This document shows, in pieces, positions 20,103 to 31,829 of a stretch of 64,000 nt of DNA. The DNA comes from Leptasterias polaris (Eukaryota > Echinodermata > Asteroidea > Forcipulatida > Asteriidae). The stretch spans positions 992,001-1,056,000 of the forward strand of contig JAZGTN010000098.1 in NCBI GenBank assembly GCA_037783415.1. Direction: 5' to 3'. The position numbers were made by a program, and so were the translations under genes. How positions within the stretch are numbered: the first letter of the stretch is position 1; the number at the start of each line of letters is the position of its first letter. The notes beneath the pieces are model-generated. The model was given only the letters and a program-made list of their open reading frames with translations. It made no database searches and was not told the origin of the DNA.

Positions 20103-22389
20103 TATGTTTATGGGACTGTGATCGGGCAATTTGTTTTCTTCAAATTCCTGTTTATGATATAAAAAAAACAACAACAACAACCTTTAAATTTTCAGTTGTG
20201 ACCTTTACTGATCTTGTTTTTCTATGTTTATAGCCTTTACCTTTCATTGTTTGTACCATTTCTTTTATAACGTTTCAATGAATCATGGTGATTTTTACTC
20301 TTAATCACCATTTAACAGATTGGCTCACGAAGCTTTGGCTACAGCATGCCCCACAATAGTCCCCTGTCTTCTTCAATAGGTCGCTTTCAGAAGAACCAGA
20401 CTGAGTTTATATAGTCCCAACGTTTCCTTGAAGTGAGGAACACACTGTTCAAAACGCTGAGAAAAACTAAAAACGCAGGTTCTGAAATTGTCAAAATCTT
20501 CACGAAAAGATTATCTCTGCTATGGCCTCCCATAACACGCAGCTTCATAGTTTTCATAATGGATACATTTAGTCTAAAAAATATGTCAATATGTCAAATA
20601 AATCCAGCTCGAAGGGTACAAAGTTTGTAGTACAGCACACATTCATATACACTGTAATACGGAAAGTTATTTGACTACAACAAGCCCGACTATACTCGGT
20701 ATTTCCATGGTCATTCACATTTCTTAAAACCTTGCATGACTGCTGGAAGACAACACCAACGGCATACTTACCCAACAGTAGATCAAGCCAACTCAGGATT
20801 GTATTTACCGTGAAATATTCCGGCAGACAGAACTTACAGAAACAAAATTATAGAGTTTCACACAAATAGGTGTAATAAGTCCCATGCAAGAACTCCTGAA
20901 GTGTTGGTGAAATACAAATTATTGGCCTCATTCTTTCTAGAAAATTATACAGACATCTGTTCCGACAGGTGTCCAATAACTCTAAAAGTGTGGAGAACTG
21001 CCAACCCATTGGAGAATAAACTTGCTCAAGTCTTTTGGCTGTTGATATCGATTTTAAATAGTTATATTTTAAAGGTAGTCGCCCTCAATAGGTTGTTTAC
21101 CCTTTCTCAAATTTTATGGAAATTAACTTTAATTCTTATATTTGTTTTTTAGAGTAATTAGGCGTAGGCCTAGTAATTATTCTCCCAAACATACTATTCG
21201 GTCGTTAGGAGGATAAAATACAGATCGAGCACCATAATCATCTATAGGTGATGCTTAGTCAAACGCTCTTGGAACACTCGACGATTAATTATCACGGCCA
21301 TTTTGGATTAAAACCAAATCAAGGCTGGAAAGAAAATAATTAGTCTGATTCCATTTTGCCTTTTCCGATACATAACACTGATATCTACAGGGGATCAGAC
21401 CCTGATAAGAAGAAAATTTTTAAATTAATTGTCTAATTATCTTATTGGAATCTTATTGGACTATAAGTATAAGATGAGAACAGCTTTTCCAAGATTAATT
21501 GAGTGTTATTAACAATAAATTTCATAATTAATATTTGGTTTGCTGAGTTCTTATGATTTTACCATCTTTTGGCTTATAACTCTTGAACGGCTTCCAGGTT
21601 CCGATTGAAAGCTAAAGTTTACTTTTTATTATATCCGTGTGTTTTTCAGCCATAAATTATGCCAGAAAACATATGGTGGGGCCTAGGGCTTGGAGTATGG
21701 CCTTCGGGCAAATTGTAACAGGGGATTTGTTCTTGCAGCCTACCATTCTTTCGATGAGTGAACAGCTGTATCCCTGCATTTAGAACTTGGGGGTTTCAGC
21801 CCACAGACCTCAAGGTTGTACGGTGAACTGAAGTGATTTATGACGGTGTCCCTGGAAGGCCATTATAATACAAATTATGAAAACACGGTCAATATGAAAG
21901 TTTGCAAGAGTATGTGAAACTATGGGGTTTCAGTAGAATTCTTGTCTAAGTTTTGTGTACGCCTTTGGCCTTTGTTGGAAGACTCATCATCATCATATTA
22001 TTCCTGTACTATGCAGAAACCGCCTCCGGAGTATACTCAAGTATTGGTTGAGGTGCAAACAAAGCACAAGGCATCATAAAGAGTTGTGCAAGATTTGGTT
22101 CATTAGTAGTGTGCCCAGGATTCTTGATTTGATGGCGGGATTAAGGGCTTATTTTGATAAGAGCGTTTTTCGGTGGCAGATGTAGACAAACAACTGCAAT
22201 CGAAGTCTAGTCTCTAGAAACACGCTCATGAGACTTGCGGAATCAAGAAAAGCGGTTGTAAACTTTTCCTTCGCTTGTGATACTGAGAAGTTATGGAATT
22301 GTTTATAACATTATGCAGTGAGTCACGTGAATAATGTCCGTGATGCGCGGTGGGAAAACAATTAGATTATAAAATACAGAGGCACTAGA
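20103..22389. other. Upstream region of the cadherin gene, no gene recognised
   Basis: Should hold the cadherin 5' UTR and promoter on the minus strand and the upstream region of the TMEM187-like gene on the plus strand. No clear TATA box, CpG-rich patch or coding exon was seen; short open frames lack family features. Confidence 0.45.
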
Positions 22390-22454
22390 GGGCGCTCTTT
22401 CGATAGCCCATCAAGTTCACACTGCACGTCCGTCTACTTCAAGTAGCATTGCAG
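22390..22454 (+). other. Possible 5' untranslated exon of the TMEM187-like gene
   Basis: The only decent donor in the right place: CATTGCAG/GTAAAA at 22454, after a GC-richer stretch. It could splice to the acceptor TTTTTCAG at 23710, which begins the coding exon. Pure inference; the left edge is a guess. Confidence 0.25.
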
Positions 22455-22865
22455 GTAAAAATAATTTGTTCGTTTTAATAAAAAATATATTAATTTCAGT
22501 TTGTAGAAAAGTAAAATCAACCACTTTCGTGAAGCTATGTGCGAAGCTCACAATTGTGTATACGGTACAATATTGGCACAACTTGAAACCACATTTGCTA
22601 AAGAGAGTTAATGGATCAAACTGTGAGAGACTGTGAGTGTGAGACGCCTTTACCAGTAGTGCTATGGAATTTTCATAAATCCTTATTTGAAAAAAAATAC
22701 AATTGCCGTCGTATATTTCTTTGATTCGTTTCAAACAAAATTTAGCTCAAGGGCTGTGATGGTTGAATTTTGATAAAGTGATATAATAATATTAATAATT
22801 TCATGAAAAGCACGAATTCCGAGGCTGGGCTACATTCTACATACATGTTTTGTTGTATGCAAAGC

Positions 22866-22884
22866 CCCCCCCCCCCCCCCCCCC
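22866..22884. repeat. Poly-C tract
   Basis: Run of about 18 C followed by A-rich sequence; a simple homopolymer. Confidence 0.8.
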
Positions 22885-23002
22885 GAAAAAAAAATAAAGT
22901 TTTGTGACTAGGAAACCCCATTGTTACTGTAGACAGATGTTTTATAGTACTTGGTCTATAAATAAACTATAGTAACCACAGCTGAACTGTTCTACTACTA
23001 GC

Positions 23003-23370
23003 GTGTCGTGGCCGAGCGGATAAGAGCACCGGATCCAAGCTCTGGTGTTTCTGATCAGCAGAGTGTGGGTTCGAGTCCCGGTCGTGACACTTGTGTCCTT
23101 GAGCAAGACACTTAACTATAATTGCTTCTCATCACCCAGGAGTAAATGGGTACATGTGAGGGCAGAGATGGTTCTTGTGATTGATTTAGCTTGATGGGCT
23201 ACATATTTGGCAGCACAGGCTGTATACTCCCCAGGGAGCTGAGATGGTTAAAGGAATGACACAAAAATGGCCCAGTGACCAGGGGTAATAATGTTGAAGC
23301 GCCATGAGCGTCACTGAGTGACGGACCTGAGCGCTATATAAGAAGCCACTATTATTATTATTATTATTAG
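23003..23370 (+). mobile_element. tRNA-Leu-derived SINE
   Basis: The head 23003-23090 folds like a class II tRNA: acceptor GTGTCGT pairs with GTGACAC, A box TGGCCGAGCGG, anticodon-stem loop CCGGA-TCCAAGC-TCTGG (CAA, Leu), long variable arm, B box GGTTCGAGTCC. The body contains TCCTTGAGCAAGACACTTAA, a motif found in many animal SINEs. The tail is GAGCGCTATATAAGAAGCC then ATT repeats. It is a retroposon and not a working tRNA gene. Confidence 0.85.
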
Positions 23371-23739
23371 CGTAGAACTATACTGTACTTTTAAAAAAAA
23401 ATGTTAATAATTGTTAGTCTGATAGTAGTACTAGTACTACTATGTACTAGGAGTAGGACTAGTATATAGTCTTACTCAAATGATTGTCATACATATATGA
23501 GTAGGTTTTTTTGTGAGCATGTAGAACTAGAAAAGCCAAAATGGATAACATATACATTGATTTACTTAGGTCCTAAAAGATAGGCTGATTAACTTGTAAT
23601 GTGGGTAACGGAAGATAGGGTGACCTTGTTTCTTTGGTATGGATGAGACCTACCAAATTTTTGCAAATGTTTTTCCAAAATTTCTGATGCAAGTAATTAC
23701 TATTTTTCAGATATTTCAAGACACAAGATAATAACCAGA

Positions 23740-24621
23740 ATGGGAAGTATGATTGTGTTGACGAGCCTACTACCAGTGGTTGTGAGCATATCCCTCATGA
23801 TTATGGTCATATCACATGGCATCTTTGACCCAATCAAAGTTGATCTTGGATTTGAACATTATGCTGAGAAACCGGACTTGGCCATTGGACCATACAAGCT
23901 CCCTGATTGGTTGAAGCTAGACATGCCGCTAAATGCTCTTGTCAACATCGGTTACGACATCATTGGCTTTTACTGGATTTTTCGAACATACGTTGCAGAG
24001 AGGAATAAAACAGTCGGTTCCCTCCATGCATACTTTGCTTACACCTTTGCGTGGATGAGTATCTTATACGGACCCATACAACTGGTGCGAATCTTGTTTC
24101 AGAGTCATCCCTCTGCAATCTTGGATCAATGGGTCACTCTTCCATTCTTCACCTTAGTAATCCTCTGGAGCAAGTCCTTCATCATTGGCTGGAATCTCAA
24201 TGTCTGTTTAATGTTCATGCTATCATCGATCTTGAGCTACAACTTGGTCTTCTTTAGCGAGTTTGGCTTTGAGATTGCTCTCATCCTGCATGCTGCTAGT
24301 GTCTTAAATACCGTGCTTGCAGTTCATGGGAAACACCCCTGTGAGGGTAACTTAAAGACTATGATGCTTGGGTTTCTGGCGTTTGTTGTTTTTATCTTAT
24401 TTAAGATGCTGGACCTTCACCTTCCCCGTTATGGAGACTTTTTCACAGAAGTCAGCGGACATTTCCTGTCCAAATTATTTGGTGACATTGCTCAGATTCA
24501 ATGCGGGTTCGTTTTCTTTGAGAATATTGCCAAAATGCTGCATCCATCTTCTTTAAAGGCAGAAATGAAGGTCAAGAAAGATAACATAAAAGTCACATCA
24601 TCAAGGAAGAAGAAAAGATAG
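23740..24621 (+). CDS. TMEM187: TMEM187-like multi-pass membrane protein
   Basis: One uninterrupted coding exon of 293 residues, starting ATGGGAAGTATG just behind an acceptor (TTTTTCAG at 23710), so any earlier exon is non-coding. I recognise the TMEM187 pattern: GIFDPIKVDLGFEHYAE near residue 30, MPLNALVNIGYDIIGFYWIF, ILYGPIQLVRILFQ, LDQWVTLPFF, FGFEIALILHA and GHFLSKLFGDIAQIQ. About six hydrophobic segments fit a polytopic membrane protein; human TMEM187 is about 260 residues. The C-terminus here is longer and strongly basic, ending SSRKKKR, perhaps a cytosolic tail or retention signal. The family's biochemical function is not known. A TTAA-type MITE lies about 130 bp after the stop; no convincing AATAAA was seen before it. 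Confidence 0.85.
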   Translation: MGSMIVLTSLLPVVVSISLMIMVISHGIFDPIKVDLGFEHYAEKPDLAIGPYKLPDWLKLDMPLNALVNIGYDIIGFYWIFRTYVAERNKTVGSLHAYFAYTFAWMSILYGPIQLVRILFQSHPSAILDQWVTLPFFTLVILWSKSFIIGWNLNVCLMFMLSSILSYNLVFFSEFGFEIALILHAASVLNTVLAVHGKHPCEGNLKTMMLGFLAFVVFILFKMLDLHLPRYGDFFTEVSGHFLSKLFGDIAQIQCGFVFFENIAKMLHPSSLKAEMKVKKDNIKVTSSRKKKR

Positions 24622-24752
24622 TTGCATGAGACTCAAAGACTATGATGGTGAAAAAAGGGACTGATGAAGAGCATCATGCTGGCTTGGGTCAACCTTGGAT
24701 CTTGATTTTATTTTGTAATAACTGTATACATTAGTCTTCACATGAACCTTAA

Positions 24753-24947
24753 AGGGGCTGTGTCATCGTGATCAAAACAGGCCTGTGGCTGTACATGGAA
24801 TTATCAAATCTCACCCAATTACTTCATGCTCGCCCTCCCTCTGCATCATATCTATGGAGAGCGCTCATGCATGTGCAGTAACTGAATGAGGGTTCATAAT
24901 TCCATGTACAGCCACAGGCATGCTATGATCATGAGGATACAGCCCCT
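24753..24947. mobile_element. Palindromic MITE with TTAA target duplication
   Basis: Inverted ends AGGGGCTGTGTCATCGTGAT and ATCATGAGGATACAGCCCCT, flanked by TTAA at 24749-24752 and 24948-24951. A second inner inverted pair (GCCTGTGGCTGTACATGGAA / TTCCATGTACAGCCACAGGC) makes the whole 195 bp a near hairpin. TTAA duplications are typical of piggyBac and Kolobok groups. Confidence 0.85.
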
Positions 24948-24951
24948 TTAA

Positions 24952-25526
24952 TGTACTGGCTGATGAGTGAGTGTGTGCCAGAGAAATATACAAAACTGTG
25001 CACTTGTTATTTCTACATATTGCCATCTTAGCTAGGCCCTATATTGCGATACATAGCGCTCACTTAGACTAATGTGGTTATTTTGCCATACAGTCATGCC
25101 ACATGCTATAGTTGACATATTATAGTTGACAGACATGTCACATTCTATAGTTGACATATAGAGGGCATGCACATCAGACACAGATGACAGCTGTGAATTG
25201 AGAGAGTTACAACAACTTGCGATTAGAAGCCATTTTGTGTAAAAAAACTAAAAAAACATAGGCAAACACACGGTGCCAGACTAGTCTGCCCTTTGGGTTG
25301 TGCTGCATTTGGACCGAAAATGGCGTCCAGCAACCAAATGACCAAGGAAATTTGGTCCCTCCATGTTGCAATTCTCTCAATGCACAGCACTGCACTGGCA
25401 CAGATAACAGCTGTGATCAGCATTGTCCGTGTTTTCTTTCTATGATGTACAAAATGTGTGTCCAAAAACTCTGAAATTTTCAATTCTGAGAAAAATATAA
25501 TCAAGCTGTCACCCATAGATTAGAAT
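24952..25526. other. No gene recognised
   Basis: A short tandem phrase (TATAGTTGACATAT) near 25,098-25,160. Open frames on the minus strand at 25,207-25,516 show no family features. Confidence 0.45.
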
Positions 25527-25640
25527 TACAAGCCCTCAGTTATTAATAATAATAATAATCGAAGTCTTATATAGCGCCGGTATCCGCCAATGCAGGCGCT
25601 CATGGCGCTTGCTCAAAAAATCTGCACTCTAGTCAGCTGA
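25527..25640 (-). mobile_element. SINE 3' end fragment, reversed
   Basis: AATAATAATAAT followed by the reverse of a CTATATAAG tail (CTTATATAGCGC), then GCGCTCATGGCGCTT. This is the same kind of tail as the SINE ending at 23,370. Confidence 0.55.
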
Positions 25641-25676
25641 GCTCCAAGTGCACTGCTCGTGATATCTAATAAAATT

Positions 25677-25815
25677 GTTCAACCCAAAATCATTTAAAAA
25701 TTTACCCAGTCAGTTTCCCTTGTGGTTTATTATTTGATATCTGATATAAAAAAAAAAAAGTCGCATCCCCTTAAGGTGATCCCCTGGCTGCCGCTTCCCA
25801 GGTTGTATCGTATAA
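25677..25815 (+). repeat. Repeat unit shared with 26,994-27,135
   Basis: GTTCAACCCAAAATCATTTA, TTTGATATCTGATATAAAAA and GTCGCATCCCCTTAAGGTGA recur at 26,994-27,135 between the two SINE copies. The phrase GTTCAACCCAAAATCAT is the SINE 3' end, so this is a 3' remnant of the same dispersed element. Confidence 0.65.
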
Positions 25816-26804
25816 GCCTTTTTGCAATCTCAGCGCGAAATGCATTGTGGTACTTTGGTCATAGGTCATTGGAGATAAACAAACAGCGTTGCCCCTAGCT
25901 ACTCGTACTAGCGTGCACATTGTGAATAGCCAAATCACTTAATATTGACCTGATAGTATCGCTGAAAATGAAGTTTTTTCGCCGTTTTTTCACTGAATGA
26001 TGCATGGAAATGCATCTGAACTTACTTTCGAAGAGATTAGACTTTGGAATGAGGATGCTTTGAAGGATTTTCTTGGCAAACTGGAAATTACTGTTGGGCC
26101 CCAATATACAAAAAAAAACATGACAATTTTTGGGGGGTACATTTAGTTGGCCCTTTTTGCATGAATGTAATTTTGATGGCCCAAAGTGGTGGCATTGGGC
26201 AAGCGAGCTTATTCTAAACATATTAAAAACGAGCGTGCTAATAGACTTGAAATGTTGCCTATCATGTTTAACTATATTTGCAGTAGTACGTTGTTTTTTA
26301 ACATTTTTACTCACTTCGTAAATACATTTCAAATTTTCAGAAATTCATATCATTTATTGTAACATTTTCACAACTCTGTTCCTTTTGTTGCCAAACATAC
26401 AACGTATCAAGCATTATGTACATGTAGTGCAATATTTGGTAAAATTTATTGTTTGCATAGGCCTATATGTTTAGATACAGTTAACTTGCAGCTGTTTGAG
26501 TGCAGACCATATATTTTGAAATATTTCTTGTTTTTTGGAATAGTAAATTGGTGACATTGTGATGTCAGGTGCTATTATTTTAGAACTAGGTAAGTAGCTG
26601 TCTCTCCGACATGAGCAAACCGATATCTTGATTTCATACACATTAAGTCTTATTTGTTCTCAGTTATTTATATTTACTTTCTTCACAAACAATATCACTC
26701 ATTACTAGCCGTCGTTACGCGATGCCGCGTATTGTTTATCTCCAGAAACTCGTCGGCAGGCAATTCCCGCGCATGCGCACTGAGATTGCGAAAAGGCTTA
26801 TACT
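25816..26804. other. No gene recognised
   Basis: AT-rich sequence. The minus-strand open frame at 25,895-26,332 (145 residues) has no recognisable domain and biased, low-information composition. Confidence 0.45.
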
Positions 26805-27009
26805 GTACTTGGGTGTGATCCCTGGCTACACGGCAGTTTGCGGTTGAATGGCTTCTGACTGGCACCCCCGAACAAAGATATTGACAAAATAGGGAAACCG
26901 CCAACATAGGGCTAGATAGCTCAGTTGGTAGAGCGCCGGCACGTTAAACCGGAGGTCGTTGGTTCAAATCCCGCTCTAGTCAATTTTTCTTTGTTCAACC
27001 CAAAATCAT
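26805..27009 (+). mobile_element. tRNA-derived SINE, copy 1 of a local pair
   Basis: Body TGGGTGTGATCCCTGGCTAC..GCTTCTGACTGGCACCCCCG, then a tRNA-like part at 26910-26981: acceptor GGCTAGA with TCTAGTC, A box TAGCTCAGTTGG, anticodon loop with GTT, B box GGTTCAAATCC. It ends GTTCAACCCAAAATCAT. The T stem pairs poorly and the element recurs, so it is not an independent tRNA gene. Confidence 0.8.
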
Positions 27010-27132
27010 TTAAACATTTACCCAGTCAGTTTTCCTTGTGGTTTATTATTTGATATCTGATATAAAAAAAATTAAAAAAAGTCGCATCCCCTTAAGGTGA
27101 TCCCCTGGCTGCCGCTTCCCAGGTTGTATCGT

Positions 27133-27334
27133 ATACTTGGGTGTGATCCCTGGCTACACGGCAGTTTGCGGTTGAATGGCTTCTGACTGGCACCCCTGAA
27201 CAAAGATATTGACAAAATAGGAAAACCGCCAACATAGGGCTAGATAGCTCAGTTGGTAGAGCGCCGGCACGTTAAACCGGAGGTCGTTGGTTCAAATCCC
27301 GCTCTAGTCAATTTTTCTTTGTTCAACCCAAAAT
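27133..27334 (+). mobile_element. tRNA-derived SINE, copy 2 of a local pair
   Basis: Near-identical to 26805-27009, with its tRNA-like part at 27238-27309. The two lie in the same direction, 328 bp apart, with a shared spacer, suggesting a local tandem duplication rather than two insertions. Confidence 0.8.
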
Positions 27335-27414
27335 CATCTAATAAAATAGTTATAGTTATTATGCTCTGTGGTCAAATTCACATGTCCATATCAAAATAAT
27401 GTCAAAGGCAATGA

Positions 27415-28112
27415 TTAGTTGTGCATGTTGAACAGATGTGTTTTGAGTGCTGATTTGAATGTATCAGTTGTGACAGCTGCCCGGACTTTGTGTGGAAGAC
27501 CATTCCATATCTTTGCTGCATGCTGCGACTTGAAATGAACGCTCTCCCCAAGAGTTGCGTGCCCTGTGTTCTTCAAGCAGAAATTTGTCTGCAGAGCGTA
27601 GGTTTTCTCGTGTTGGAACATATGGCTGCACAAGATCACATATATAAGACGGGGAATAACCATTCATCGCCTTAAACACAAGCATGCCAATTTTGTATTT
27701 AATCCTCAGTTCAATTGGGAGCCAGTGAAGTTGTTTCAGAAGAGAGCTTGATGCTTACACTCTTTTTGGATAATGTAACTACTCTGGCTGCATTGTTTTG
27801 TAGACGTTGGAGTCGATTCAGTTGTGATTTGTTCAGTTTGTACAATGCAGAATTTCCCATATCAAGCCTGGAAGTGATGTATGCATGGGATAAAAGTTCT
27901 GCAACATGGTCATTGATATGCTTGCGGACCATACCAATGTTTCTGAGTGACAGGAATGCTGCTCGGGATACAGCGGAGATGTGGCTATCCATGGAGAGAT
28001 TTGAATCCAAGATGATACCAAGATTCCTGACAGTGTCTGATGGAGGAATGACGCCTGTACCCACCCTGATCCCAGTAGCGTTGGAACAATTTGTGTTCAT
28101 CGCTCAATACAT
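27415..28112 (-). mobile_element. Degraded non-LTR retrotransposon, 3' part
   Basis: On the minus strand, fragments in shifting frames show the post-RT region of a CR1/L2-type polyprotein: VRNLGIILDSNLSMDSHISA, SRLDMGNSALYKLN, LQRLQNNAARVV, LVFKAMNGYSPSYICDL, RENLRSADKFLLEE, FKSALKTHLF. Frameshifts and the missing upstream RT core show a dead copy. A MITE adjoins its upstream end. Confidence 0.82.
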
Positions 28113-28302
28113 TTTAAGCCCGGTTCATATTTCCTGCGAATGCTAATTTGCATACGAGTTTTGACGTCACAAATTTGCAACAAATAATTTGGAAGAGTTG
28201 AGATGTGCTGAACTCCTGCGAAACATTCGCAGCGAAAACAGAGCTGTGATGTCAAAATTCACTTTGCAATTCGCATTCTCAGGAAGTATGAACCAGGCTT
28301 TT
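28113..28302. mobile_element. MITE with AAGCCYGGTTCATA ends
   Basis: Left TTTTAAGCCCGGTTCATATT, then CCTGCGAATGC; right GCATTCTCAGGAAG, then TATGAACCAGGCTTTT. About 190 bp, with terminal inverted repeats of roughly 30 bp. Target duplication not resolved. Confidence 0.7.
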
Positions 28303-28674
28303 GACATTTATATCGTACATTAAACTTTGAAAAGAGTAACAAAGATAAATACATTTAACATCTTTTAAAGATGTGTTTATCTTAGAAGAAAACTGGTCTC
28401 CAGTCTTGATTAATGTATAATGTTGATGTGATAAACATGAAGAATACGTACATGACTCTCCTCTTATCAATAGAGATTTTAGCATTAGAATGAAACGGTT
28501 TGATGTCAGAAAAAACCTTTCCCGTGCAATCTTAAGTTTTGACTTACCTTTTCAGATTTTATTTATACTTAGTACTATTACTAACAGTATTATTTTTTGG
28601 CAGGAAACCAAAAACCACGACGCATATGCAACTTTCCAATTCTATAAATGTTTGAAAAACAATTGTGTGTTTAA

Positions 28675-29062
28675 AGGCACTGTACACGTTTGGTAATTAC
28701 TCAAAATATATATTAGCATAAAAACTTACTTGGTAACGAGCAACGGAGAGCTGTTGATAGTATAAAACATTGTGAGAAACGACTCCCTCTGAAGTAACGT
28801 AGTTTTTGAGAAAGAGGTAATTTCTCACTAAAATAATAAAAGACTTCTGGCCAGAAGCCTTTTATTCCTATCTGAAAGCACACTAATTTGTACAACAACT
28901 TACAAGGGTGTTTTTTCTTTCATAATTTTCTTGCATAATTTTCTTGCAACTTCAATGACCAATTGAGTCCAAATTTTCACAGGTTTGTTATTTTATGCAT
29001 ATGTTGGGATACACCAATTGAGAATACTGGTCTTTGACAATTACCAAACGTGTTCAGTGCCT
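28675..29062. mobile_element. MITE with TTAA target duplication
   Basis: Ends AGGCACTGTACACGTTTGGT and ACCAAACGTGTTCAGTGCCT, flanked by TTAA (28671-28674, 29063-29066). 388 bp, non-coding. TTAA fits piggyBac or Kolobok relatives. Confidence 0.85.
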
Positions 29063-29066
29063 TTAA

Positions 29067-29500
29067 TATAGGTTTTCCGGCCAGTTTCAACAAAAGTCCA
29101 TTCATTTTAACACCGGGCTCATTCAATGAATGCTCTGTTGAATCAGTATTCAACAGTCAAAAGGAATAATTCAATTTCACCAGTTTAGCATTCACTGGCC
29201 GCAAGACTCATTCAATTTTGTAGAAACCAGCAGCTAGAATAGGTCAATCATTTAATTTCATCACGTATAAATAGTTAGTAGAAATTCAGCTTATGAAAGG
29301 TCAAAGCGTAGTCTTGAATGCCTATAAATGAAATAGATTGACTAAAACAAATCTGAATGAGAAAAACGACACCATGTGTGCATGAGAACGAAATTAAATG
29401 CATTAACAGCTAGAAAAGGAACCCTAGTTTGTGTGGAACACTAGTTTGAGTTTGAACGTGTGTTAATGAATTTGAATGAATGTTTGCCGAAATTTAAATT
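29067..29500. mobile_element. TATAGGTTTTC-type element, right end decayed
   Basis: Begins TATAGGTTTTCCGGCCAGTT directly after the neighbouring MITE's TTAA. It shares long stretches (CACCAGTTTAGCATTCACTG, GTAGTCTTGAATGCCTATAA) with the complete element at 35925-37324. The right end, which should mirror the left, is lost or mutated after GTTTGCCGAAATT. Confidence 0.75.
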
Positions 29501-30940
29501 CGATAATCAAAAGCAACATTTATTTAAACTGAATTGATGCATGAAATGGATTAACTTCAAGCATAAGCATCCTGAAAAATAAAACCGCTTGCCTCACAAA
29601 TGCCCTCCTTTGGATAGGTCATTGCAAAATCATTCCCATTCATCCATAGATCCATGATGCAAACAATACACATTTCCCGCGGTTCGTAGTATAGCGGGAA
29701 ATAATTGTCTTATAGGAATTCGAGTAATGCATTGTGCATATCAGGTGGACATTATGTAATTGGGGTGAAGATTGAGGTTTAAAAGGAGGTTACAAAGGGT
29801 ATTGAAGACAGTCTAGCAAGCACTTTCACAGCGTACTTCTCGTTAAGTTTTAATTACATATGGAATAAGTAATGTAATTGATTAAAATTTAATTTTGGCA
29901 GCCAAGGTGAGGTCCAACACCTTCAGAGAGGGGGACTCTGAATGTCTTTGGGCACAGGTTTCCAGAGTAACTTCTCTGGTCACCTGGAAGTCGTATTCCC
30001 CCAATGATGTGTTTAGTACAAAGTGGAAAGTGCGAAGTGCAAAGAAGGTACAAAGAAGGTATGTCAGCTTAATAGAAAATTCAGCTATAGGTGGTATAAC
30101 ATTCTATAGAGTATGACATAAAGTTACGAATCCAAAGATTGTAAAAGGTATTCAGTAAAGTCGGGAACTGAATATAATATGTACATAATTTACTTATGTT
30201 TTCTTATATAATAAAAGAGTAGGCGTCGCTCCTTGTGCTTCGCTAACGCCATAACTGTGTATGGGGAAGAGTTATTATTGTGTATTATGCAGTGAGTATA
30301 GATAAGACGTGGGATTTCTGAACTTTTCAAGGGCAGTGGTGTAACTAAGGGGGCGGGGGGGGGGGTGGCACACCGGTGGACACGCTTCCATTTAATGTGA
30401 GATGCACCCACAACGTTTAAAATTGAACTAGATGGCACACAAAGCCACGTGACGCAGCTGGACAAGAAACATGGCGGTACAGGCACATACGAAGTGTGGA
30501 CATGAGGAAATAAATGGCTCCACACGATGTACGGACTTGAAACAAAACACTGTGTGGACTAACTCACGTCCACAAAAAAAAATTATCTTTTAAATTGTTG
30601 AAAAATAAGATTTTTCTAAAGTGTACAGAGAATGTTCACATAGTGTATGCAATACAGTGCTGTATGTTTTCGTGCGTGTTCTCTCTAGTTCTACTATTTT
30701 TATTTCAGGGTGATTTTAGACCAAGATGTAAGAACATTCCTTCAAAGAGGGTTGACATATGATTTTTGTTTTTGTGCGTAAAGCAATTTCAGGGAGCCTC
30801 CTTCAAAAACGAACATTCCAGAAATATCCATAATCTTGTGGAATAAATGAACCCAACCGCATCCATTGTCAGAAATTAGGAGTCTGCAGAGCCAAGTGGT
30901 TTTAAGAGCGTTCATGTAATCTCTGACATCTATCATACCA
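29501..30940. other. No gene recognised
   Basis: AT-rich. Contains one CAGTGGTGTAACTAAGG repeat end with a poly-G tract at about 30,334-30,367. Open frames here lack domains. Confidence 0.45.
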
Positions 30941-31480
30941 GGGGCGGATCCAGGATTTTTTAAACCGGGGGGCACAACGGCGCACCAAGGATTTTGTATT
31001 AGGGGGGGGGGGGGGGGGGTGGGGTGCTCAACAAAAAATGGGTGGGGTCCAGGGGCCGGCCTCACGGCCCCTGGGGGTCCAGGGGCGAAGCCCCGGTGGG
31101 GGTCTGTCGCCCCTGAAGCTCTGAGCCTTTGACGTTTTGAGGGGTGAAAATCAAGCCTCCATGTGCCTAAGACAGAGAAATAGACACACTTTTATAGGAA
31201 ATCTGATCCATAACAATCTTCTAAATTTACTGGAAAAATTTCTGTAAAATCGATGGTGGGGTCCATGGGCAAAGCCCCGGTGGGGGGTCCAGGGGGCGAA
31301 GTCCCCGGAAGCTCTTAGCTTTTGGCGTTTTGAGGAGTGAAAAATCAAGCCTCTGTGTGCCTGAAATAGACACACTTTTTAATTAGCACTTCAGATCCAT
31401 ATCAATCTTCTAATTTTACTGGAAAAATTTCTGTAACATCGATGGTGGGGTCCATGGGCGAAGCACTTCTGATCCATATC
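30941..31480. repeat. GC-rich repeat block with about 200-bp tandem period
   Basis: GGGGCGGATCCAGGATTTTT and a poly-G tract at about 31,003-31,019. Then about two copies of a 200-bp phrase with GGTGGGGTCCATGGGC, GAAGCTCT..GCCTTTGACGTTTTGAGG and ACTGGAAAAATTTCTGTAA, and a partial third. Probably the terminal repeats of a dispersed element of unknown class. Confidence 0.6.
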
Positions 31481-31829
31481 AATCTTCTAATTTTACACAA
31501 AGACAATTTTAATCTCGCGTTTGGATTTGGTCGCTGCATTATCTGGTTTCATGCATATTCATCAAAAACATAGTGGGTAAAATCTGGCGTTTCTCAAACT
31601 CTAGCTTAGTGTAGTCTTTACACTTGAATGCCAGAACGACATGAAATATATTTTATCCAGGACAAATTGGCACGTCAGGTTTCAAATGCTTATGTTATTA
31701 CAAGTGACATATCATTTCAAGATTCATTTTGGCAGAAAGAAAAAATGTGAATGGCATAGGATCACAAAGAAATCCATCCTGTCGCTCGGGGAAAAGACTA
31801 CACCACACACACTGTCTTGTGGCTAATTT

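Noticed and set aside
26910..26981. Apparent tRNA gene (also 27238-27309 and 23003-23090)
   Set aside because: Each is the head of a repeated SINE with a body and a common 3' end; stems are imperfect and copies recur.
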